From Erythrobacter sp. (lineage in GTDB: Bacteria; Pseudomonadota; Alphaproteobacteria; Sphingomonadales; Sphingomonadaceae): 21,792 nt of DNA. A program made the position numbers and the translations under genes. The notes under the pieces were generated by a model. That model did not search any database, was not told where the DNA came from, and saw nothing but the letters and a program-made list of their open reading frames with translations. The stretch is taken from positions 1 through 21,792 of the forward strand of contig NZOF01000114.1 of assembly GCA_002695185.1 (NCBI GenBank), written 5' to 3'. Positions 16,291 through 21,792 of the stretch are shown here, one piece after another (within the stretch, counting starts at the first letter, position 1; every line of letters starts with the position of its first letter).

Positions 16291-16852
16291 CCCCGCCGGG
16301 GCCCTGAGCCATTATCTCTGCCTCCATCTCCGCCTCCATTTCCGCCAGCACCTCGGCTCGGATGCGTTCATAGACGGGATGGCCTGGCCTGATCTCGCGC
16401 TCGTCCACGCGGAAGGCGCTGCGCCGGTTGAGCAGGTAGATCAGCAGCCCATTGCCGCGGCCGCCCCAGCCGCTGACCGGATCATCGTCGAACCCGCCCT
16501 TCAGCGCACGTTCGAGCCCGCAATCCTCCAGCCGCTCCGCACCATAGCGCAGCGCCAGATCCCACGCCTCCGCAAACCCTTCCGCCCCGGGCCGCGCCCG
16601 CAGCTTGTAGAGCGCCTCCAGGCTCTTGCCGATGGAGCGCGCCGCTTGCTTGACGATCCCCGTCGCCGCAAGCGTGGCGACGAAGCGCCGCTGCAGATCG
16701 GGCGTGATCGAATTGCGGCGCGGATGCGTGTGGAGATAGGGGGTGAAGGCGAGCAGCGGATCGTCGTCCTCCGGCTCCTCCCCGATATGCGCCACGGCGG
16801 AAGTGGCCTGGCGGGCGATCTTGCGGGTGGGTTTGGGGGCGGGGTGGGTCAT
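16244..16852 (-). CDS. Conserved hypothetical protein with terminase-small-subunit-like HTH
   Basis: A 202-residue protein read from MTHPAPKPTRKIARQ. This start is preceded, on the coding strand, by GGGAGAACCG, a good ribosome binding site; an earlier in-frame start at 16909 falls in the repeat region and is less likely. The centre (DLQRRFVATLAATGIVKQAA followed by RSIGKSLEALYKLRAR and GFAEAWDLAL) resembles the helix-turn-helix of phage terminase small subunits. The C-terminus is helical and acidic with MEAEMEAE. No large terminase or other phage gene is near, so a domesticated DNA-binding protein is the cautious view. It overlaps piuC tail to tail by 47 bases. Confidence 0.72.
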   Translation of the reverse strand: MTHPAPKPTRKIARQATSAVAHIGEEPEDDDPLLAFTPYLHTHPRRNSITPDLQRRFVATLAATGIVKQAARSIGKSLEALYKLRARPGAEGFAEAWDLALRYGAERLEDCGLERALKGGFDDDPVSGWGGRGNGLLIYLLNRRSAFRVDEREIRPGHPVYERIRAEVLAEMEAEMEAEIMAQGPGGVRTPPTSARDCGKAG

Positions 16853-16861
16853 CGGTTCTCC

Positions 16862-16985
16862 CGTCTTTGCGAGGAGCCGCAGGCGACGCGGCGAAGTGCA
16901 ACTGTCCAAAGGACAATCCAGCTTCCGACCTGACCTAGGGAGGCTACGTCAGGAGATGGATTGCGTCGCTACGCTCGCAATGACG
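16862..16985. repeat. Intergenic palindromic-end repeat, copy A
   Basis: A 124-bp unit bounded by CGTCTTTGCGAG (16862-16873) and CTCGCAATGACG (16974-16985), imperfect inverted ends. Inside are GAGCCGCAGGCGACGCGGC and GGATTGCGTCGCTACGCTCG. It encodes no protein and lacks a transposase. Units of this wording are frequent between genes in Erythrobacteraceae, from memory; the mechanism of spread is unknown. Confidence 0.75.
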
Positions 16986-17185
16986 TGTAGGAAAATGGTT
17001 TCTATCTGGCGAAATTACCGAGCCGAAAGCGAGGCAAGCGGGATTGCCCGGCGTTTGAGGGACGAAAACAAAGAACTGGCGTGTAGGAGAATGCTTTCTA
17101 GCTGGCGAAATCCCCGAGCCGCAGGCTCCGCGGCGAAGCGCAACTGTCCGAAGGACAGGTCAGGTCACCGCACACATGCCCTCCA
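16986..17185. repeat. Degenerate copies of the same repeat family
   Basis: GTGTAGGAAAATGGTTTCTA (from 16985) recurs as GTGTAGGAGAATGCTTTCTA (from 17081), each followed by CTGGCGAAA and CGAGCCG; a third shorter copy, GTATAGGAAAATGGTTT, lies at 17306-17322. The GCAGGC...GCGGCGAAG...AACTGTCC block at about 16879-16918 recurs at about 17121-17162. The stretch reads as nested or decayed copies of the unit on either side. Confidence 0.65.
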
Positions 17186-17306
17186 CGTCATTGCGAGGAG
17201 CCACAGGCTCCGCGGCAATCCACGGACTGAACCCACCGCACGACGCGACCGCCGCAATAGGCAAAGGCGCCGCTCCAAGGATTGCGTCGCTACGCTCGCA
17301 ATGACG
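17186..17306. repeat. Intergenic palindromic-end repeat, copy B
   Basis: A 121-bp unit with perfect 12-bp inverted ends, CGTCATTGCGAG (17186-17197) and CTCGCAATGACG (17295-17306). The inner right end ATTGCGTCGCTACGCTCGCA is identical to copy A. It lies immediately before the AT-rich islet. Confidence 0.78.
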
Positions 17307-17322
17307 TATAGGAAAATGGTTT

Positions 17323-17466
17323 ATTCACGAATATACCGATAGCATAATTTCAAATCGAGAGTGAGTAACACTAACTCGTCGCCAGCCGCCCATCATTTCA
17401 AAATTTTCAACGAACTTCTAAAAAGTAACTTGATTATCAACGATCATAGTAAGGCGTTCAAAATCA
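17323..17466. other. AT-rich spacer before the islet gene
   Basis: Base composition drops abruptly in GC after the repeat. No clear promoter pair can be fixed; TTGATT near 17430 and several TA-rich hexamers are candidates. AAGG at 17451-17454 is the nearest purine-rich site, 12 bases before the ATG at 17467, so translation initiation may be weak. No direct repeat marking an insertion site was found on inspection. Confidence 0.4.
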
Positions 17467-19038
17467 ATGAATGACGTAGAAATAAAGAGGCGAGAATGGC
17501 TTAAAAATCTTTCGACTTCTGCTTTGTGCTGGGATGACTTATCCGAGAAAGAAGGCTGGAACGGGCAAAATTTGCAAGTATTTTGGCGTTTAACCGGAAG
17601 TGCCACAAGTTACTTGAGTGACGACGAGCTGGTCGAGAAGGGGTATCTGAAATTAGCTAGTGATGGGCGCTTGTATCATTTGGCTTATATTCCTTGGGTT
17701 TTCCACGACGCAAACATTCAAAAGGAAAGTTGGTCAGACGATCAATGGAATTTGTTGCGAAATGCTATTGCAGAAGTAATCCAAAGACAATCAAGCGCTG
17801 TACGTTCGATAAGTTGGGAAAAGTTGACCTTACCTTCTGATGTGGCTGAAACATTTGTCCAATCAAAATTTAATAACAGCCACATAATTGGCAACATCGG
17901 TGTGCTCGGCATTCATACAGGCAGGTTTAGATTCAATCTAATAGATGGAAATCTTGAAGCACAAACCAAAAAAATAAGCGATCTCATTATTAATGGACGG
18001 TATCGCTCCCATAATCAGCCTCTAGAATTAACTAACTGCGTGGTGAAAGAACTATCATACCGGCCAAGTGATGAGGCAAATCAGGCGCTGGAGTTGAGAG
18101 ATTCATTCGTCGATACGTTGACTATATTCAACCATCTTTCTCATTTTTCTTCGACAAATAGTAGTTTCGGTCAAATCCTTTGCGAGGGGGTCTCCCTTGG
18201 AAAATTCTCAGTAATTGGAAACGGCCACTCGGTAGCGTTCAAACTCACTGACTCTACCTTTGCTGGACGTTTCTTCCTTTCCGGTATGGATATTAAGGAT
18301 GAATACGACGACTCCCGTCGCAGTCTAGAGCATTCAAAGTTTCAAGAGAAAGTAAGAATAATTAACTGTAACATGCCAATTTCAATATTGGCCGATGTTC
18401 AGTTAGAAGCTCCGATCGATATAGAATTTGATACTGCAAATCCTGAGGACATTTTCGAAGATGAGCTTCAATATATAAGAGATAATTGCTCGGATCGTCC
18501 TTCTTTTGTAGAAATGAAACGGCGACGTCTGGAAAGAGCGTGCCAACTAATTTGCGATAGGCATCGGCAAGATGGTCGCAAAGACATGGAGCATCGCTTT
18601 AGAAGAATGGAATTAAAGGCGCGAGCCTATCGAGATGGGGCAGATTTCGGGACCAAATTCCTCACGTGGGCCTATGACTTTTTTTCAGATTTTGGACGCA
18701 GTTTCCTACGACCATTGCGCGGACTTGCTTTGCTGTGGGGAACCTTCTTTATCGTTTATTGGCTACTAGGCGTAATTGCCTTGGCACCGCCTGTGGATTT
18801 AGGATCGAAGATAGAAAGCAAGCTGATTATTGATGCGGCTTTACTGTCTGCCGACAAGTTGTTCCCATTCGGTACTTCAGTTGATGAGTCAGCATTGTTT
18901 TCGGCAAAGCTCTTAGGCGCGGATGCTGGAATAATGGGCGTGGTCGCAGGAGTGTTAGGTGCAATCCAGATCATTTTCTCGGGCGTGTTGATTTTCCTTT
19001 GTGGTTTATCAGTCCGAACTAAGCTTCTTATTGGTTAG
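17467..19038 (+). CDS. AT-rich two-TM protein with pentapeptide/beta-helix-like domain, function unknown
   Basis: A 523-residue protein. Residues about 1-110 are polar and Trp-rich. About 125-330 show alternating short hydrophobic and polar stretches, such as LELTNCVVKEL, FKLTDSTFAGRFFLSGMDI and SKFQEKVRIINCNM, as in degenerate pentapeptide or right-handed beta-helix repeats. A basic helical stretch (about 348-395, EMKRRRLERACQLICDRHRQ) leads to FFSDFGRSFLRPL, then TM1 (about 417-440) and TM2 (about 487-513), with a short hydrophilic tail. This order (repeats, basic helix, SDxGRSxxRP, two TMs) is seen in membrane-anchored pentapeptide-repeat proteins, from memory. There is no K+ channel TVGYGD filter. 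Frequent AGA, ATA and TTA codons set it apart from all neighbours, indicating horizontal acquisition. It stands alone on its strand with no partner gene. Confidence 0.8.
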   Translation: MNDVEIKRREWLKNLSTSALCWDDLSEKEGWNGQNLQVFWRLTGSATSYLSDDELVEKGYLKLASDGRLYHLAYIPWVFHDANIQKESWSDDQWNLLRNAIAEVIQRQSSAVRSISWEKLTLPSDVAETFVQSKFNNSHIIGNIGVLGIHTGRFRFNLIDGNLEAQTKKISDLIINGRYRSHNQPLELTNCVVKELSYRPSDEANQALELRDSFVDTLTIFNHLSHFSSTNSSFGQILCEGVSLGKFSVIGNGHSVAFKLTDSTFAGRFFLSGMDIKDEYDDSRRSLEHSKFQEKVRIINCNMPISILADVQLEAPIDIEFDTANPEDIFEDELQYIRDNCSDRPSFVEMKRRRLERACQLICDRHRQDGRKDMEHRFRRMELKARAYRDGADFGTKFLTWAYDFFSDFGRSFLRPLRGLALLWGTFFIVYWLLGVIALAPPVDLGSKIESKLIIDAALLSADKLFPFGTSVDESALFSAKLLGADAGIMGVVAGVLGAIQIIFSGVLIFLCGLSVRTKLLIG

Positions 19039-19158
19039 TTTTTGGAAGTATAAGCTTCAGGTCGAAAATAAATCTGGTGGAGTATTGCACTACGAACTTG
19101 TAATTCCCTCCAATTCTCCCCACCTTAAACCCAGCTACCAGTCGCGATCGACGGTCTC

Positions 19159-19189
19159 GGGGGCAAGTTGCCTCCCCCTCTTTCTTTTT
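19159..19189 (+). terminator. Rho-independent terminator
   Basis: GGGGG (19159-19163) pairs with CCCCC (19174-19178) around a 10-base loop that can also pair inside (GGC with GCC). It is followed by the T-rich run TCTTTCTTTTT. It lies about 120 bases after the islet gene and 70 before the cold-shock-like gene, insulating the two. Confidence 0.65.
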
Positions 19190-19256
19190 CGCCTTCTAGC
19201 CTCCGCGCACAAGCGGTCGCTGATGGGCGCCTGCGCGAAAGAGAAAGACCAGTCCC

Positions 19257-19532
19257 ATGACCCGTATCGGCACCATCGACAGCTATGACAGCGAAACCGG
19301 CAGCGGCATGATCGCGCCCGAGCAGGGCGGGGCGGCGTTGCGGTTCCTCAAAACCGACCTCAAGCACCAGCAGCAGGCCGCCGAGCCGCAGCAGGGCCAG
19401 CGCTTCAGCTATGACACGCGGCCTTCCGAAGGCGGCGGGCCGTGCGCCACCAACCTTTGCCAGCAGGAACAGGACCTGTCGGAGCTGCAGGAAAACGAGA
19501 AACGCAACCAGGCGCGCCAGCAGCCGGGCTGA
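19257..19532 (+). CDS. Divergent cold-shock-domain-like protein
   Basis: A 91-residue protein whose first 70 residues follow the CspA fold order: GTIDSYDSETGSGMIAPEQG matches strands 1-2, LRFLKTDL strand 3, and GQRFSYDTRPSEGGGPCATN strands 4-5. The RNA-binding motifs are changed. RNP1 KGYGFI reads GSGMI and RNP2 VFVH reads LRFLK, so most aromatic stacking residues are absent. A Gln/Glu-rich helical tail follows. Nucleic-acid binding is therefore uncertain. No strong ribosome binding site; AGAGAAAGA lies about 10 bases upstream. Confidence 0.72.
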   Translation: MTRIGTIDSYDSETGSGMIAPEQGGAALRFLKTDLKHQQQAAEPQQGQRFSYDTRPSEGGGPCATNLCQQEQDLSELQENEKRNQARQQPG

Positions 19533-19594
19533 CCGCGCGCCCCACACGCTTTTCCCATTTTCCCCCACCCGCACGCTCCAGCAAAGGATCCCCC

Positions 19595-20029
19595 ATGGAC
19601 CTCAACGAACTTCTCCACGCGCATCAGGTCGCGGTGATGCGGGCCAGCGCTCGCGGTGGCAGCGATGCGGGCGAGGGTGACGATCACTTCGCCAAGGTCG
19701 CCGAATATGCAGAGCGCGTGCGTAACCTGCGCGAAATGCGCATGGCGGACGAGGCGCGGGCCGGCGAGGCGCCGCAGACCATCATCTATGGCACCTATGC
19801 CGGCGATCATGCCGCGCCCGATGGCGAGGCCCTTCCTGACGCAACCCAGTCTGACGAAGCTTCCCCTGAAGAAACGGGGCAGCCGGGCGAGGGCGGGGGC
19901 ACGCCTGCGGGCGAGGCCAATGCCGATGGCGAATACACTGTCGGGGGCAAGACCTATAGCGATCTCGATCTTGCGGTGACCGAGCACTTGCGCCAGATGT
20001 CGGACCGCGGCGCGGACCCTGCTGCCTGA
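19595..20029 (+). CDS. Conserved hypothetical acidic protein
   Basis: A 144-residue protein of unknown function, starting at the ATG with AAGGA about 7 bases upstream; an earlier in-frame start at 19442 would overlap the preceding gene. The N-terminus MDLNELLHAHQVAVMRAS and the central AEYAERVRNLREMRMADEAR are helical. A low-complexity Gly/Glu/Pro-rich linker (about 75-112) follows, then a small C-terminal module EYTVGGKTYSDLDLAVTEHL. No signal peptide or membrane segment is seen. It lies 62 bases after the cold-shock-like gene, same direction, and may share its transcript. Confidence 0.68.
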   Translation: MDLNELLHAHQVAVMRASARGGSDAGEGDDHFAKVAEYAERVRNLREMRMADEARAGEAPQTIIYGTYAGDHAAPDGEALPDATQSDEASPEETGQPGEGGGTPAGEANADGEYTVGGKTYSDLDLAVTEHLRQMSDRGADPAA

Positions 20030-20054
20030 ACTGGCCCGCCTGAGCGGGGCGTTC

Positions 20055-20087
20055 GGAGCATGTCGCCCGGCGTTCCGGGCACGCTCC
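20055..20087 (+). terminator. GC hairpin after hypothetical gene
   Basis: GGAGC (20055-20059) pairs with GCTCC (20083-20087) and GCCCGG (20065-20070) with CCGGGC (20075-20080), with a small internal loop and a 4-base apical loop. No T tract follows, so it is at best a weak or Rho-assisted end for the gene ending at 20029. Confidence 0.4.
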
Positions 20088-20124
20088 CTGTGGGCTTCGG
20101 GCATGTTCCGGGGGTGTCCGGTAC

Positions 20125-20153
20125 TTGACCGATCCCGATTCCGACAGTAAATG
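20125..20153 (+). promoter_or_regulatory. Candidate sigma-70 promoter for the str operon
   Basis: TTGACC (20125-20130) is a 5 of 6 match to the -35 consensus, and TAAATG (20148-20153), 17 bases on, is a partial -10. It would give a leader of about 330 bases before rpsL. The -10 match is weak, so this is tentative. Confidence 0.3.
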
Positions 20154-20276
20154 CGCGCCCATCCGGTGCAGGATTTATCCCGCATCGGGCAGATAGAGCT
20201 GAACATTGCCGGTCAGTCCCGGGGCCTTTCGCTTATGCGACAAGGCTCTTTTCTATTGAGGTTTCGCTTTGCCGGG

Positions 20277-20299
20277 TTCCCGCTTTCGCGGGAATGACG
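20277..20299. repeat. 23-bp hairpin repeat, copy upstream of rpsL
   Basis: TTCCCGC (20277-20283) and GCGGGAA (20288-20294) form a perfect hairpin with a TTTC loop, followed by TGACG. The same 23 bases recur exactly at 20964-20986. This is a common intergenic palindrome type in sphingomonads, from memory. Confidence 0.75.
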
Positions 20300-20463
20300 C
20301 TGAGGGAACTGCGGGGCAGCCGTCAAAGTAACCCGGTGGCCGTGTGGGCCGACGGGTGGAGCGTTTCAGGCTCGTGCAAGCAGGCCGCCCCGGTGCTTCC
20401 AGCGCCGCGCGCGCCATAGCTGCACGAACCCGATCGCATCACCAGTCACCCGCTAGTCGTCAC

Positions 20464-20480
20464 CTTCACACGGTGAAGAG
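20464..20480 (+). promoter_or_regulatory. Hairpin overlapping the rpsL ribosome binding site
   Basis: CTTCAC (20464-20469) pairs with GTGAAG (20473-20478) across a 3-base loop. The right arm overlaps GAAGAG (20475-20480), the purine-rich site 11 bases before the rpsL start. Folding would partly hide the site; a regulatory role is inference. Confidence 0.35.
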
Positions 20481-20491
20481 AAAGAACTCAT

Positions 20492-20863
20492 ATGCCGACA
20501 ATCAACCAGCTGGTCCGCAAGGGCCGCGTTCCGCAGAAGGCCAAGAGCAAGGTCCCTGCGATGGAGCAGAACCCGCAGAAGCGTGGCGTTTGCACCCGCG
20601 TCTACACGACGACTCCGAAGAAGCCGAACTCGGCTCTGCGTAAGGTTGCCAAGGTTCGCCTGACCAACCAGCGCGAAGTCATCTCCTACATCCCGGGCGA
20701 AGGCCACAATTTGCAGGAGCACTCCGTTGTGCTCATCCGCGGCGGCCGTGTTCGCGACCTTCCCGGCGTTCGCTACCACGTCCTTCGCGGCGTGCTCGAT
20801 ACGCAGGGCGTGAAGGATCGCAAGCAGTCGCGCTCGAAGTACGGCGCCAAGCGTCCGAAGTGA
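20492..20863 (+). CDS. rpsL: 30S ribosomal protein S12
   Basis: A 123-residue S12, full length for alphaproteobacteria, from [12 protein letters not shown] to SKYGAKRPK. It sits at the decoding centre of the 30S subunit and takes part in tRNA selection. Lys43 in [12 protein letters not shown] is the wild-type, streptomycin-sensitive residue. Residue 88 in [13 protein letters not shown] is Arg (codon CGC, 20753-20755) where many bacteria have Lys. It is the first gene of the str operon here, followed by rpsG after a 161-base gap. Confidence 0.98.
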   Translation: MPTINQLVRKGRVPQKAKSKVPAMEQNPQKRGVCTRVYTTTPKKPNSALRKVAKVRLTNQREVISYIPGEGHNLQEHSVVLIRGGRVRDLPGVRYHVLRGVLDTQGVKDRKQSRSKYGAKRPK

Positions 20864-20890
20864 TCTGTCCGGGGGGCAGGTCATCCTCGA

Positions 20891-20911
20891 AAAATCGCCC
20901 TGCGCGATTTT
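20891..20911. repeat. Perfect 8-bp hairpin between rpsL and rpsG
   Basis: AAAATCGC (20891-20898) pairs with GCGATTTT (20904-20911) around a 5-base loop, 27 bases after the rpsL stop. The right arm supplies a short T run, so on the + strand it resembles an attenuator or leaky terminator; it may equally be a decayed intergenic repeat. Confidence 0.5.
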
Positions 20912-20963
20912 ATCGGGAATCCAGTCCTCAAGGCTTTTAGGAATTTACCCGGCCCTCGCTGGC

Positions 20964-20986
20964 TTCCCGCTTTCGCGGGAATGACG
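20964..20986. repeat. 23-bp hairpin repeat, copy between rpsL and rpsG
   Basis: Identical in all 23 bases to the copy at 20277-20299: a 7-bp perfect stem with TTTC loop, then TGACG. It lies 38 bases before the rpsG start and 23 before its ribosome binding site AAGGA (21011-21015). Confidence 0.75.
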
Positions 20987-21024
20987 AACAGCAAGACCGC
21001 CGGGCAAAAGAAGGAATTCGTGCC

Positions 21025-21495
21025 ATGTCACGTCGTCGTCGTCCCGAGAAGCGGGAAATCCTGCCTGATCCCAAGTTCAACGATCAGGTCCTGTCCAAGT
21101 TCATGAACAACCTGATGTATGACGGCAAGAAGGCCGTTGCCGAAGGTATCGTCTACACCGCGCTCGACACTGTCGAAGCCAAGGCCAAGGCGAACCCGGT
21201 CGAGCTGTTCCACGCAGCGCTCGAAAACATCAAGCCGCAGGTCGAAGTCCGCAGTCGCCGTGTCGGTGGTGCGACCTATCAGGTGCCTGTCGAAGTGCGC
21301 CCCGAGCGTGCCCAGGCGCTGGCTATCCGCTGGCTGATCTCGGCTGCGCGCGGCCGTCCCGAAACCACCATGGCAGCGCGTCTGTCGGGTGAGCTGATGG
21401 ATGCCTCGAACAACCGCGGCAACGCCGTCAAGAAGCGCGAAGACACGCACCGCATGGCGGACGCGAACCGCGCCTTCTCGCACTATCGCTGGTAA
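21025..21495 (+). CDS. rpsG: 30S ribosomal protein S7
   Basis: A 156-residue S7, the primary 16S rRNA 3'-domain binder that nucleates head assembly. It begins [20 protein letters not shown], contains [19 protein letters not shown] and [20 protein letters not shown], and ends NRAFSHYRW as usual for the family in this class. AAGGA at 21011-21015 lies 9 bases before the ATG. fusA follows after 106 bases. In E. coli S7 represses its operon through the rpsL-rpsG spacer; that spacer is occupied by repeats here. Confidence 0.98.
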   Translation: MSRRRRPEKREILPDPKFNDQVLSKFMNNLMYDGKKAVAEGIVYTALDTVEAKAKANPVELFHAALENIKPQVEVRSRRVGGATYQVPVEVRPERAQALAIRWLISAARGRPETTMAARLSGELMDASNNRGNAVKKREDTHRMADANRAFSHYRW

Positions 21496-21559
21496 AGCGG
21501 GGCAGGGATGGGGCCGGGGGTTACTCCCGGTCTCGAAACTGTCGCATTAATCCCTACAT

Positions 21560-21582
21560 GGGGGTGGACCTGGCTCACCCCC
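21560..21582 (+). promoter_or_regulatory. Stem-loop in the rpsG-fusA gap
   Basis: GGGGGTG (21560-21566) pairs perfectly with CACCCCC (21576-21582) across a 9-base loop, ending 7 bases before the fusA ribosome binding site GAGGA (21590-21594). A second small stem, CCGGG/CCCGG, lies at 21514-21530. No T tract follows either, so attenuation or message stability is more likely than termination. Confidence 0.35.
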
Positions 21583-21601
21583 GACTTACGAGGAACTCCC
21601 T

Positions 21602-21792
21602 ATGGCTCGCGAATATCCGCTGGAGCGGTACCGCAACATCGGCATCATGGCGCACATCGATGCCGGCAAGACCACCACGACCGAACGCATCCTCTACTAC
21701 ACCGGCAAGTCCTACAAGATCGGCGAAGTCCACGACGGCGCCGCCACCATGGACTGGATGGAGCAGGAGCAGGAACGCGGCATCACCATCAC
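21602..21792 (+). CDS. fusA: Elongation factor G (3' truncated by window edge)
   Basis: Only the first 63 codons are present. [20 protein letters not shown] leads into the P-loop [15 protein letters not shown], followed by EQERGITIT, the switch I/G2 region. EF-G is the GTPase that drives translocation and, with RRF, ribosome recycling. The start ATG has GAGGA 7 bases upstream. Its place after rpsG is the standard str operon order. Confidence 0.97.

Larger units (their letters stand above)
20030..20491 (+). other. Long rpsL leader/intergenic region
   Basis: These 462 bases hold no recognisable gene. They contain a GC hairpin after the hypothetical gene, a promoter-like pair near 20125, a 23-bp palindromic repeat at 20277, a TCGTGCA/TGCACGA pairing (20372-20378 with 20421-20427) around a GC-rich loop, and a hairpin touching the rpsL ribosome binding site. 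A structured, regulated leader of the str operon is inferred. Confidence 0.5.

Noticed and set aside
16862..17322. Possible CRISPR array because of repeated segments
   Set aside because: The repeats are long, imperfect and irregularly spaced with inverted ends, and there are no regular spacers or cas genes.
16743..17342. 199-codon plus-strand frame across the repeat block
   Set aside because: It runs antisense through the HTH gene and then translates the palindromic repeats; composition is Arg/Ser-rich with no motif.
17467..19038. Pentapeptide-linked potassium channel
   Set aside because: There are two TM helices with a loop between, but no TVGYGD-like selectivity filter, so channel identity is not supported.

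Overview
The window looks like a chromosomal segment of an alphaproteobacterium of the order Sphingomonadales, most likely Erythrobacteraceae. The evidence is high GC with strong third-position GC bias, a DivL-like kinase heading a tsaE-amgK-murU-addB-addA run, alphaproteobacterial AddAB, intergenic palindromic repeats of a kind common in this group, and rpsL-rpsG-fusA order. The exact genus is inference.

Left block (1-10658), all on the + strand: a 5'-truncated DivL-type pseudo-histidine kinase, tsaE, amgK, murU, addB and addA. Each start overlaps the preceding stop by 4 or 8 bases, so this is one translationally coupled operon joining cell-cycle signalling, tRNA t6A modification, peptidoglycan recycling and double-strand-break repair. 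trxA follows after a short gap and ends at a GC-rich hairpin.

Middle block (10726-16290): a GcvA-like LysR regulator overlaps a GNAT acetyltransferase. Next comes a well-formed cobalamin riboswitch with no recognisable B12 gene behind it. It is followed by a 36-codon ORF, a YciA-like acyl-CoA thioesterase and a DUF1289 protein. A Fur-box-like promoter then precedes a TonB-dependent siderophore receptor and piuC, a two-gene iron-acquisition unit. A convergent gene with a terminase-small-subunit-like helix-turn-helix overlaps the end of piuC.

Accessory islet (about 16860-19040): two imperfect 121-124 bp elements with CGTCATTGCGAG / CTCGCAATGACG ends, plus degenerate copies between them, border an AT-rich 523-codon gene. 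It encodes an apparent degenerate pentapeptide or beta-helix domain, a basic helical linker and two C-terminal membrane helices. It is the least explained and most foreign-looking gene here, and the best candidate for an undescribed system.

Right block (19159-21792): a likely intrinsic terminator, a divergent cold-shock-domain protein, a small acidic hypothetical protein, a long rpsL leader, then rpsL, rpsG and the start of fusA. An identical 23-bp hairpin repeat lies on each side of rpsL, one copy inside the str operon. S12 has Arg at position 88, a residue change tied to streptomycin resistance in other bacteria.
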